Shown: positions 19,458 to 32,700 of the stretch, in pieces
How the letters are laid out: every line of letters begins with the position of its first letter
Numbering within the stretch: the first letter of the stretch is position 1
Origin: Enoplosus armatus
Taxonomy: Eukaryota > Chordata > Actinopteri > Centrarchiformes > Enoplosidae
DNA: 64,000 bases
Direction: 5' to 3'
NCBI RefSeq assembly: GCF_043641665.1
Contig: NC_092189.1
Coordinates: 11,246,333-11,310,332, forward strand
Notes under the pieces: generated by a model
What the model saw: the letters and a program-made list of their open reading frames with translations, nothing else
What the model was told of the DNA's origin: nothing
Database searches by the model: none
Translations under genes and position numbers: made by a program

Positions 19458-22400
19458 CTGTAGGGAGATGCACAAACACAGACAAACAGACAGGTTAGAA
19501 GCACAGAAAGATCCCTGAGCAACAGAGTCTGTATAGTGTGTGATTCAACCTGCCATATATCCAATAGTCATGGTCACCGACACTCCATAGGTAGGTTGTT
19601 TAACTCAGTACTCTGTTCCTCTCTAAACAATAAATGAAGAAGAGGAAGTAGACTCAAGCTTCCTGTCCATCATTCCTCCTCTCGACACAACACAACACAG
19701 AGTCAAGGGGTTGCTTAACTAGCCAGGCTCAGTGTTGTTAGTTTGAGTTCAGCTATGTCAAGTTAAACCTACAAACACTTTGATGTTAAACAAAGTTTTT
19801 TGGCACTGACGTTGAATCCTGTGTAGCTACAGTGCGAACAGGAGTCATTATCTCAGCTGCTGCCTCCAGCATTTTGTGAAATTGGGACCTTAAAATCCTT
19901 CTGGGTTCAGTTCACAATAGCCCAGTTACACCTGGGTATAAGTGTACTCTTGTTGAGAGGCACTTACGGTGTTAAAATCAGTTTGGTGTCCTTGTGTTCA
20001 GGCTATCGAGCGGAGAGCTGCTGCATTGCTACCTGTTTGTTCTATGCAAGGCCGAATGGGAGAAGTCCAGACTGCTCCAGCCTGAGGCCACTCAGTCAGA
20101 GTTAGATGAGCTTGTTAGACCGGAAAACAAAGGACTGCTGCTGTCAGTGAGTGTGTGTGTGTGTGTATGTGTGTGGTGGCTGTAGAGACACCTCATCAAT
20201 ATTGGGAGCTGCAATTACTGGCTTTGGACTACACTGGCATTCGAGTGAGCCGTAATCTGTGACTGTGAGTTGGCTGTGATTGGTAATCAGTATGTCTGCC
20301 TGGATTCTTTCTTGCTTATTATTGTTCTTTTTTTTCCACAGTGAAATCCCTCGGCCATTGATTTGCAGCAAAGTGCTTCTATTGGCTTTTTGACCATTCC
20401 CTTTGAATTTCCACTGCTGGCTTGTTAGCTATGACTTTGACATATCAAAGCACTTAATTATATATATATATTCTTTGTCTAAATGCCTCTTCTTGGATGC
20501 CAACATCAGCCAGCAGTTCAAGTGTTTATTCTCTTCCAAAAAGGTGCAACGCAGCCACGGCTCCAAATTCATGTTGATAACAAATCTTTTGAAACTGCTC
20601 TCTGCTGACAAGCGTGACGGATTTTCCTACTTGACTTGCAAGGCGCTGGTGTTTTATCAAAGCTACATGAGCAGAATATCAGAAGCAGATAGAATCAGGC
20701 ATGTGACTGATAGTAAAGCAGCCAGACTGGCTCCAGAGGCATGCCTAATGTTATCTATTTCCTAAATGATCACTGATGCGTAGATACCGGTAAAGATAAA
20801 GAGAGACAGGGAGAGAAACTGAGCAAAGAAATAGAACAAAGTTGGAAATGTGGTGCTCTTCGCGTGTCAGTGGTACGTTGTGTTTTAAAGAGAAGCTCTG
20901 CAGTCTCTCTTGTGTGTATCAGCACCAGATTACAAAGACAGATGTACAGCAGTCCACCTGGATCAAAGCACTGACTCTGGAAGACAGCAAGACAAATGGG
21001 AGCCAATAAGGGCAAACACAACCAAAACCATTGTTTGGCTCTGAGTATGTGGGTGTGTGTGTCTTGTGGTCTTACCGCAGTTGGGGTTGCCTTGTTTTCT
21101 GGAGCCAGCGATCTCGTTGCCATATTTGTCCACACACCAACACTGGCCGGTGCTGCCGTGACACTGGGTTGGTTTGAAGTAGCCCTCCTCAGTGCAACGA
21201 GGTATATAAGAGCCTAAAGATGGAGAGAGGAAGGAGGAAAGTCAAAGAGGAGAGGATGGAGGGTGACAGGAAAGACGGGGAAAAGGAAAAGAAGGTTAGA
21301 GAGGTTAGAGAAAGTAAGTAAACAGCGAGAGGGTTGAGAACATTAAATTGACAAAAATAGAGGGTAGAATCTGATGCGTCCTCAGCAGAGGTTGAATGTC
21401 CTGAAGTTGTGAGCAAAGTTCTTGTGTATTCACAGAGGGAGATCAACAATCAATTACTGCTGTGAAGGTTGCAGGACAACAACCATACATCCTGCTTAAA
21501 GGGAAGCAGTCACTTTCAATAACACACACACACACACACACACAAACACACACCTAGCTCCGTTACCTTCATTTGACCCAGTCCAAGTTCATTTTTCAAG
21601 CTGTTTTGTTGTGAGCTGGAACGCTGAGCGATTTGCCCGGTGGGGACAGATGACATGAGTACAAAATGTCAGGATGTGCTTTATAGTGTGTGTGTTTGTG
21701 TTTAATGGCACTGATTTATTTTGTCTGCTTGAAACTACTAAAAGATACTTGCTAGTGTGTGTGTTTGTTAGCATTAAAGGTGGCTATGTTGGTTTCTTAG
21801 ACAGCTGTCAATCATCCAGACTGACCTATGAGGCTCTTCCTTCGACTCTGATTCTGGATCCTGCTCTTCTCAGTTTGGCAAGGAAGTCCTACAACCAGAG
21901 AACATACAAAGTACTTCAATTAATAGAGCTTGTTTTGTCTTTTTACCAACAAAATTGAACTGGTTCTTTCTCTGTCTTACCATTTAATCAATAGTTATTC
22001 CAACTGCTTACGCTACTCTAACATCTTATATTCTTATATTGGTCACCCATCACTCGTTGGTGGTATGCTACGTCAAGAGTATATCTGGGGACATGGTGGT
22101 GAATCGCTATACAAGACCCCAATATGAATTTATCATATTATGTTACTAATTCATTTGAGGTGAAACTGAAAATAAATGCACTAAAATGTCTATAAAAATC
22201 TTTATTGCATAGAAAAACAGTGTTAAGAAGTACGCTGGTTCAGTGTTGAGCCAGTGAGTCATCCGCAAAACCTCCATTGGTATCTATTGGTTTCTATTCA
22301 CTTCGATGCTGACTGAATACCTGCTTGAGGTGAACTTTTAATTATTCTTACATCAGTTTCCAGCGATCTGTTTCTTATTCAACCCCCCCCCCCTCACCGT

Positions 22401-23109
22401 CAGGCTTCTGGAAGCAGTAACACCACTCGTTGTTAGACAGCTTGCCGTCCTTGAAGGAGTCACAGGAGTTGAAGAGGGGCTTCATGCACAGCTCATACTT
22501 GTCCAGGTAGATGGCACTCAGCTCTGATTGGTCCAGCAGGAGGTCAAAGTTCATGTCTAGTTTGTTGAACATCCAGCCCAGCGAGTCCTTACAGATGGGC
22601 AAGATGCTGGTGTCAAAGTCTAGATGGGAAAAGAGACAGAGAAGGAAAAAATAGATGAAGAAATTGTTGAAGTGAACATTTTTGAAACTGCAGAACATGT
22701 CCGAGTCACTTACATTTTTATCTTTTTTCAAATAGCATGCTGAGATTTGAGTGTGTGTGAGTGCGTGTGGTGGCAGAGCTGAGATGTGTTCAGACATGTT
22801 GACATTACAGAGAACAGAGCAGGGTCGCTGTCAACATCACCGCCAGCCCTCATGGGGACTGAAAAGCGTGGCTGTTCAAGAGAAAAGGGCTGCACACACC
22901 AACACACACACGCACACGTACATATTGCAAAACCTGTGTGTGTGTGTGTCTGTGTGTGTGTGTGTGTGTGTGGGGAGGGTTGTACTCACGTCCAGTGGTG
23001 GAGTCAAAGCTGTCAGAGGATTTGAGGTCTCTGTTGGCGTCGAGGTGGAGAACTCCGAACCAGTCCTTCAGTCTGGCAGCCAGACTGTGGAGCTCTGTGT
23101 CAGTGCAGG

Positions 23110-23168
<59 letters not shown>

Positions 23169-23517
23169 AAATAATGAAGAGAGGGGAAGCTGTCAATCTA
23201 CTGCTGTCATCAGAGAAGAAAAACAATTGCTCCTTATCAAACGTTCATTTCATTTCTGCTGTGTACTTTTCCTCTTGGCCTTTCTTTTCTTTTTCTCATC
23301 CAACTCTTCTCCTTGAGTAAACACAGCGGAGTGATAACGCACTGAACTGCTGCTATCTCTTGACAGTTACCATAGGAACCCAATCTGACATGCACACACA
23401 CACATACAGTAAACACATAGTTTCCTCATCTGCTGCCATCTCTATCGGTTCACCAGTTAGTGTTCTTGCCCAACTCAATGGTTTTTATCCGCATGGGAAA
23501 CTACGCACTCACTGTCA

Positions 23518-23580
<63 letters not shown>

Positions 23581-24432
23581 CCAATGGACAAAGGTGTGTT
23601 TGAAATCCAAAATGTCCTCTTGCCCTCAAAGGAAAAACTAAACAGATGTCTTGCAGTGAGAGGCCACTTGCACTTTATCCACAGTGGAGATAGATCTGTG
23701 TGTGTGTTTGTGTTTTTATGCAAGATCACACTCTTCTGCGCAACTAAAAACAAAGCTGATCCAATACTGTCAAGCAAGCTGATGCTGCTCTCCAAGGTAC
23801 GACCCAAAGAGAGCACAAACCGAACAATATATTTAATGATTCCCCTGATTAAAAGTATAAACCAGCCTCCGTTGCTGCCTATCAAATCCTTCGTTCCTTC
23901 AGCCGTGTGGGACTGACAGGGTCTGCCTGCAATTCAAGCAGATCTCTGCCTCTTCCTGTCTCCCTCTGCGTCTCTGTCCGTCAATCTCCGTCTCCCTTTC
24001 TCTTTCCCTCCTGTGTGTGATTGACATATTGTTTTTCCCATTCAGTTTTTTTTGAGAGCTTGATAAATGTGCCTGAAGGACAAGAGCCATTCTCCACCTC
24101 GTACTGAGCCTTCCAATCCCAACGCTCCAGCTTTGTCTCAGCAGATAGAAAATGCAGAAGGAGGTTGTTAAGATTCCTGTGGCACTCTTATTATTTCAGA
24201 ATGGAGGCAGGTTGCTGCGAAACATGCAAAGGTTTTGAGTGTTCATGTCTGAATATAAATCATAAGGATTTTATCTTGAGAATTACTTCTAATTCTTGGA
24301 TACAGTATTAGAAATCCCCAAAGAAGGAAAAATCCATTGTTACTCATATACAAATACTCTGAATCCTATAGACGCATCAGGCAGAGAGAAAGATAATCTC
24401 ATCCAAAGTCTCCCTCTCCCTCTCTCTCTCTG

Positions 24433-24474
<42 letters not shown>

Positions 24475-24631
24475 AGCTACACACAGGTATTTACTTTAAT
24501 AACAGAGCAGATTGGTCCCTGTGTGAAGACCTGGATCACACTTTGCTGTCAGTGGATAAAGACGTCTGCAGCATGACATCAAAGGAGGCGCATGCACTGC
24601 ACACACACGAGTATGTCACACACACAAGCAC

Positions 24632-24669
<38 letters not shown>

Positions 24670-24993
24670 AACATGCCACAGAGCCAGTGGGAGTTTTTAA
24701 GCGGGTATTTTCATAGGCTTAGATATGTTTCCACCTATTGGAAGAGTTTCTGTTTTTGTCGAGTCACTCTGTTGCCAAAACATGTCCGGCATCCTAGCAT
24801 GGATGCAAACACGTGCATACACACACAAACACACATACATATTTTATAGTTGTAGTTTGGGGTTGTGTCATTATTGCAGCTGCTATAAAACAGAGGACGC
24901 CCCCAGGTAACAGACTGGAGGTGAGGAGAGGACTAATAACATTTATGTGGCTGGCTATCCGTGTGACATTACCTCTGGCATCCCAAGGTGCTC

Positions 24994-25040
<47 letters not shown>

Positions 25041-26677
25041 TGTAACCCTTCAGGACAGATAACATTTCAGAGTGCTCTTCATTTCCACGGTCTAGAGCAG
25101 AGAAAGAGAGAGCAAAACACCAACAGCTAAACATTATCTGTCTTCAATTAGACTTCCTCCTCTGGCAGAAGAGGAGTCTGCAGCATATTGCGCTTGCTTT
25201 ATCCGCCTGTTCATTTATTTGACCGTTCTTCATCCCCACACCCAAGTTTTCACCTCATTGTCTTCCTTTCTGCTCCCACTCATTGCCATTTGAATCTCTG
25301 CTTTTGTGATTCTTTTGATGCCTTTGAGGACCTCTTGCTCATTTCCCTCTATTGCCTGTTTATTTCTAATCTCTCTCTCTCTGCTGTCAATTTTCTGAGA
25401 TTCAATAGAAGCCACTTAGCTGTACCTAACTCAGTTTCTCTTAGAATTAGAAGTCCACTTTAATATGCCCCGCTCTTCTATTTCTTTCTCTCACCTAAAT
25501 TGCTTTGAGTGCTTCATTTCCCATTTCTCTCCTCACACATCCTCCTATGGGGTGTCAAACTCATTTCACATCGCGGGCCGCATACGGCCTAGGAAGATGT
25601 CAAGTGGGCCGGACCATTAACATTGTAGCATACTCAGCTATAAATAACAAAAATGTCATGTCTTTCCTTTGTTTTAGTGTAAAGAAGTACAAGAACATTA
25701 GGAAAAACTTGATATTTAATGAACTATTCTTTTACAAAACATTTCATGAAACACCTCAGATTTCTTTAGAGAAACGTGCAATTTACTTTTATCATTTATT
25801 ACCCACCAGCAATTCATTAATCTTCTCTCTTCTCAGTTGTCCTTGCAAGCTGTTGTATTTTTCGCCGTGAAGAGTCTCATAGTGGCGCCGAATATTATAT
25901 TCCTTAAGTACCGACACTTGTTGCAAGCACACCAAGCACAAAGGTTTCCCGTGTATCTCCGTAAATAAATAAGACGTGGTCCATTTTTCTTGGAAAATTC
26001 TACACTCTGTATCCACTTTTCTTCTTTTTGATAATGACATTTTGGCTAATGAGGGTGTAGCGGGCAGGTAGAGAACAGGGTAGAAACAACGTTGTACCAA
26101 ACAGCAGATGGCGCATTGATACCATCTGCTGTTTGGTCTGTCTCAGTGATGCGGCGAGTCTTCTACTCTGACCAAAACAGTGCGCCCCTAGCGGATAATT
26201 CTTGAAAAGCATTTAATTTAAAAAATCAAATCCAAGTCTTTTATGGATTTTTTCACTTTCAAATTCATCCTGCGGGCCTGACAGAACCTCCTTGCGGGCC
26301 GGTTCCGGCCCGCGGGCCGTAGTTTGACACCCCTGTACCTATAGAGTTCAAAGATTTAAGTGTTTCTGTTTTTCCCTTTGATATCCACTCCCTCTCTGTC
26401 CCTCACCCTCTTCCTTCACTTTTTACACTTTAGACTCCGCTACTCTCTTCATCTTTTCCTCCCAAGTCTCTTGGACTTTGCACTAGCACCACCACAATGA
26501 GTCTCGATGGACCCCTCTTATCTCTCTCCCTCAGTGTGACCCAGATTGTTTCGGACAGGCTCGACGCTGCTGCCTCTGTTAGGAGTCCTTTTGTTGGGCA
26601 ATGAGTCAGAAAGCCAGAGCTGAAAACATTCACGCGCTGAAGGACACAACAAACAGAGATAAAATGGCCTGTTAACC

Positions 26678-26725
<48 letters not shown>

Positions 26726-29700
26726 GAGCCACAGCAGGTCAGGCAGGCTTAAAGATGTCAGACACACAAACAACATCAAAGCCCTTCCACGGGCAGTTAC
26801 AAAGATTACAGATAAACCTTCATGGCAGGACTGGATTTGACATGGGACTCAACAAGTGATGTTGCTGCTGTCAGTAGAAAATCTGAAGTGTCTCAGGACT
26901 ACACTCAAAGTTTGACTTTGGGATCCCATGGCTGGAGCCGAGGTTGCTTTTACTCCTAAGGCTACTCAAACTACAGTCGCCTTTGCTCACTATGCTATAT
27001 TTTTGTGTAGTTTGACTGATTTCCTACTCCAGGACACGTGATTTTTTGATTATGTTATTTTGGTCATGTTGTTCAGCTGGCTATAGACAGGCCATACAGG
27101 CCAAAGGAAACAGGTATAAAATGTATGCCTATATTTTAACAAGACTAAGATGTCTACAGCCAGGCTAGTGGCTCTGTATTACCTCTTCAGGCCTAAAACA
27201 TTATTTAAATGAAACAACCAACAACCTGAGGAAGTAAAATCCCTCTTTGGGAGACCTGCTCACAACTAATAGAGATATGATGCAACGTGTGATAAGGGGC
27301 CTAAATTAGACATTACTTTATTTTAAGGGGTCATATGGCACAAAGATTGGAAGCCACGGCACAAAATTAACAATTTGTCTGGCTGATTATGCAAAGCCTT
27401 CGCCATAATTCATTTGACAAAATATGTTTCCTTTATTAATTAACTTTTTGTAGACGTATCTCATGTTATGCTCAATGAAGCAGATATTAATTTAGCAATG
27501 TTTTTAATTAATTTGGCTATTCTTCCATATTCTATTTTTCAGGGCTTTGTAATGCACTGAATTCTAAAAAGGCCTATTTCTTTTTTCCTTTGCTTTTTCC
27601 CTTTCACCTTGCCAACCACCTGTAACTACTCATGACTCAACTTCCTGTGTAAAAATCACTTCAAGGAACTGGAGGGACTTTTTGCAGCAAATATAACTGT
27701 TGTGTATGTAACAAAAGCTTCAATAGGTGGTGATGTGAAATTGGCAGCAATCAGAGGGGCCAGAAGCCTTTGACCAAGAAGTTGCCATTTCAGATCTCCA
27801 GATCTGAGAGAAAAATGACCTCTCCCCTTCAAATATGAATACTGGTATATCCTTACACCAAACAGCTACTTCCTAGTTGTTTCAGCGGATATGCTCATGT
27901 GCACAGAGACAGAGACACAGTGCTAAAGTTTAAAGAACTGATGTTCCTGGCTCCACTTCCAACCCATCACGTATTGTTTGATAGTGAACTTTTACCCGGA
28001 ATGAAGTGGTAGTAGACAGCCAGCCAGACACTGGCTGCTTTCACACAGTAGAAGAAGAAGAATCGTCAAATATCACACACTGAATCATGGCTGGGAATTA
28101 CCTTCTTATCTTTCTTCCTTCCTCCCTCCTGCCCTCTCACCCAATACATCCTCGCTTCTGCTGTCTTTCATGTCTAGAAACTGCCAGCCAAAAATACCCA
28201 CAAGCCATTGCTTTTTCACCGACTGGTGCACACATAAACTACCAGCTGTATATGGAAAAGTAAAGCTAAATTGCAAGCCAGCACACAAGATATAATGCAG
28301 AAACAAGCTTTCCTATACCTTTATGGCAGAAAAGAACACAATACTCAATACAATACTTGGTTACTTGTGTGATGAACTTCTACTAACAGAGGCCAATCTG
28401 ATCATTTCCGGACAAAGAGCTACACATAAGACAGGCTACAAAGTGCATCTTTGTTGGTTCATCAGAAAAGACAACATGCCATAGCGAAGCAGCTATGATT
28501 GGCATTTTGGTGAAGTTGTGGAGAGCATTACGGCAAATTGGCACCATTAAAAGTATGCTGAAACAAGGAATGAGTTGTTCCTGTTTGCAATGTACCCATG
28601 GACGTACAGAAAACACTGGATCACTGGATTATTTTGACACTGAAAGAAAAACTTTAAAAAGTCATGATTCTGAAATTATCAGGAGACTCTTTTTTGTTAT
28701 GAAAATACAACTTTTCTATCTAACCACAACTTAAAATGTATCTCATGTAATGAAAAACATCCTGTTGAACGAGGCATAAGTGTGCCATACCTAGCCACAT
28801 ATTAATCAATTTATTTATCATTTATTCATTATTATGTTTGCCAGAATGGTCAGTTTAATCAACACATTTTGTCCTCTTTGTTATATTTGAGATACATCGT
28901 CTTTGTTCCCTTTTAGTTTGGCACTAATATGCAACAGCACCATCACCAGATGTGGGTGTGACTGCTATCAGGAGCTGATAGAGTGCAACTTCCCCAAATC
29001 ACATATGGTGAAAATCCCTCTAGGCCGGTTTAGGTCATGAGATAAATGTGTCCTCCAGACTTGCTTATATATAACTCCAACTATCAGTAGAAGTCAGGCT
29101 TTGAATCCCTCCATGGGTCTCATTTATCATTTATAAATGATTAATTAAGTTTGTCATATAAAAGAGAAGGAGTGGCTCTAAATCCAGACAGAGAAAAGGT
29201 GGGTGGCGATCACCTTGAGACATCAGGATCATGGTCTGATCTGATCAAGATGAAAGGCATATGGAAAGAAAGAGGAGAGACGGGAGGCGGTGGAGTGAGG
29301 TGACACTTCTTAACAAGGAAACAGAAGGAGAAAGAAATGGTCTGAGACAGTCAGATAGGAGATATGAGGAAGATAGAAGGTCAGATTCATTAAAAAGATA
29401 CAAGGGCATGTTTGATTTTCTTTGCCCCGAGCTATCAGCTCTCCAGAACAACCTCACTGGCAGTGAGTTAAGGTTAGCCCAGATAATGATCAGTAATACA
29501 CTGTCGGCACGGACAGGGAGACAGGTAGAGATAGAAGTGAGACAGAGAGAGAGCCAGAAAGAGAAACAGTTTATGGTTTAACATTAAGAGTGAGACTACT
29601 GCAAAGGGAGCTCATTTTTTTTAGGTGTTTGCTTTTTTCATGATTTCTTCAATCATTTGCAGTAAGGACTTGGATTTATGTTAGGTGGGTTTTGAATGAG

Positions 29701-32700
29701 GTTTACAATCAGGTTAGCATGGAAGTTAAGCTTTGCAAGTGAACAACAGACAGTCCAAAACTAAAAAAGGAATTGGAAAGGAAGGAAGGAAATGTCATTG
29801 CCTTCCAACAGTTACGCCTGACTGTTAAAAAAGCTAACTGTATATCATTTTCTGAAGGCCCTGCAATAATATAATTATTAATATCTTCTATTCAAGTGTC
29901 CCAGTAAGCCGTGACCGTGTGACAGTGAGCACCAAAGTCCACATCCATTTGATAGATGTCAATCAAGACAGTCTTCGTGAACTCCGACAGTCCTGAGAAG
30001 AGGGATAATTAGGCAAAACAAGTGGAAACACCTGTGCAGGGGAACAACGGGTGCGTAGTGGATAATTCTAGACATCTAAAACTTCCTGGTAAATGCAGCA
30101 TTCATGCAATGTCGGCAGAATGGGAAGAATAGGAACATCCCCCGTTATTACCACTTGGGATTGTTACATACATACATTATTCCACAATAAATCAGCTGCT
30201 TTTGTTGTGTTACCTATTCAGAGCAGTTTGCTAAGAAGTGAAACCAGATACAAACAGTGTACAGCTCTTTTTAAATTAGCTGAGTTAGTTGCATTGTTGT
30301 TAATATTGCATTTAATTATTTGGATATAACTGTTAGCAATGGCGGCTTTGCACCAGTTTGTTGACACCACTCTAAGTATTTTCACCAAGTGGGAGATACT
30401 GTAGCCATCACAAATTCCAGGTATCTACAAATTGGAACAATTTAAATGCTCACGGGAACGTTTTTTCTGACTCAACTGGCTCTAATTACAGTCTGAATTA
30501 TATGATGTGAAAGTGCCATGGTTAAAAAACACTGACTGTTGGTAGGAGAAGGGATGCAAACAGTAGTTTCTGGTGCCAAAATTGAATGCCCAACCATCCA
30601 CCTCACGTCCTTTTTGCATCACCATAACAAAATCCTGTCCACACGAGGCGGCTTGTCAGGAAACCATAAACAGTTTGTGTTTGAACAAATGGCCAATGCA
30701 GCTTTTTTTTCTATTGAGGACAGTCTCAATAGGATGTTCTAAAAATGCTCTACAGGCTCTCTTCACACTGGTCAGCACTCTGGAAAAAATCCCTAAGCAA
30801 TTGCCAAGTGTTAGGAGAGGATAGGAAGTGTGGAGGCAGAAGAGAGGACAACACAATCTGTCCTCCTGTGTGCTCTCTGTGGAGCTGTGAGACAGAATTG
30901 CCAGGAAAAATGTAATATATGTGAGGGGATTTAGCTCATTCAGCCTCTAACGCTTCTCTTTGTTTTGTCAACGTCATTGTTCAACAGTAGTGGACAGAAA
31001 ATTAACTATTATTGTTCAAAAAAAATCTCATTGACCAGAACTGTACTGACTTGGGCCTTTACACATGATCACCAGCTCGAGTCATTGTTTTATATGAGAT
31101 GAGTGGTGATGTCCAACGTCACAGCAATGCTGCCTCAGAGGCGGACGACAGATCACATTAAACCTCAGTGCCTCTGAGAGAAAGATCTTAATTAGTCATT
31201 ACAATAAAGAGCACACAAAATGTAGCAATTAACATATACAATTAACGTGTAATTATGGCCTAATCTTTGACAATTTGTCTAATTTCTCTCAGTTCCAGAC
31301 TGTTTCTGCATTGTGTCTTTGTAGTTTACAATACTGCAGAGACTTTGCAGGATCCTTCTGTGCCAATTTGACCTAACGTTGAAAGTTAAGGACAGGGTTC
31401 AACTCTGTTTGTAGTATTAAAAGATGCATCTCTCACAGTCCTTTGTGCAATGAATTAAAGGGCAGAAAAATGTGACAAAAAGTGGAGGTGGAACTTTAAC
31501 CCAACACGCTGCAAAAATGATGAGGCTTGAGACAGAAAATAAATGAGCAACAGATAGAGATTGGAGAGCAAGGAGAAAGAGCGTGGGAGAGATGTGACTG
31601 ACAAACACACAGTGACATGTTCCCCAGACACACACTGACGCTCAGTGAAAAATAAAGGTTATTAGTGCGGTTGAGGCAAAGGTACTCAAACAGGATGATT
31701 TGGAGATTTGAAGCCTTCCACTCTGCCTTGTCAAATATAAAAAACAATATTCAGCCTGCACTCCAGATAAACTGTATCCTGCAGCACACACTTACTGTAT
31801 CATCTACAACTATCAATCAAAACCAAGGGAGCGAGCTTCACTTATAAAAGCTGCTTGTGGCCTTTTCAACAATTCTTCCTCTTCCTTCTCTTCTTCTTTC
31901 TTTTTTAAAGGTGTCAAACTGTTTTCTATATTGAATGTGGAGAAGTTGTCTCAGCATGGGAGTTGACATTCATGGCAAAGACTGGTTTGATTTTCAAATC
32001 AAATCATAATGATAATAATAATTCCTAAATTAAAAGTAATAAAAACATATATAATTAATATATAAGTGTTACTATTCTGCTTGAGAAACATACCTGTACC
32101 TCTCACTAAAATCTAGTTATCTATATATTTTATATATGTATTTATTTATTTTTATTGCTTTTTTTTTTGCAAAGGTCCTGAACCAGGGACACTGCAATTG
32201 TGGTTTTTGCCCCAACTATGCAGCTACTGGGGTGACTATGTTTTAAGACAACCTATGAAATTACTTCTTGTTTATTCTATAGTCATTACATTTACCCTTC
32301 ATCATTTTATTTGAGTGAAATCCTGAGTATGAATTTGTATGCACAATATAGTGCCCTAAAAACTGACAATGGAACAAATGGCATGTACACTACTTCCCGA
32401 CAACCAGAGAGACCTCTGACCTTCTGAACTGTTGAAAATTTTTTTTTTTAATAAGTGATAAGTGTTTGAGCTGTTAACACTGCTGTGGGGATATGACAGT
32501 ACACACTCTCAACGTTTACACAGAAAATAAAACAAATCTTGATCATGCTAGATCAAGATGACATTTCATGAAGGAATGTCTCAAAACCAAAATACCTCTT
32601 GAAATACATCAAAACATTCTTTGAAAATGTGATTCGAGCTTTGTCTTCAAATTACAGTTTGGCATAGACACAGTGTTTTCCTCACCTACTGCCCCATCCA

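Larger units (their letters stand above)
25548..26335 (-). mobile_element. hAT-family DNA transposon remnant
   Basis: The ends GGGGTGTCAAACTC and AGTTTGACACCCCTG are inverted termini of a common vertebrate hAT group. GC-rich 'cgggccg' motifs lie just inside both ends. A minus-strand frame (25792-26100) encodes a zinc-finger-like N-terminus of the transposase, with CRIFQEKWTTSYLFTEIHGK, CLVCL and NIRRHYETLHGEKYN, as in GTF2IRD2/ZBED-type derivatives. The rest of the transposase is gone, so this is an internally deleted copy. The 8-bp target duplication is too degraded to be sure. Confidence 0.8.

Noticed and set aside
22751..23320. 189-codon frame on plus across 22.8-23.3 kb
   Set aside because: It is made of (TG)n/(CA)n dipeptide runs and antisense of a real spock1 exon.
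23100..24700. CRISPR-like regular repeats
   Set aside because: These are simple dinucleotide microsatellites without unique spacers, in a vertebrate genome.
29261..29581. 106-codon charged frame on plus
   Set aside because: It comes from a purine-rich stretch (repeated gaga-like codons) and has no conserved motif.
32160..32230. tRNA gene-like segment ('aaccagggacactgcaattg')
   Set aside because: It does not fold into a cloverleaf by eye and resembles a decayed repeat tail, as at 14283-14447.
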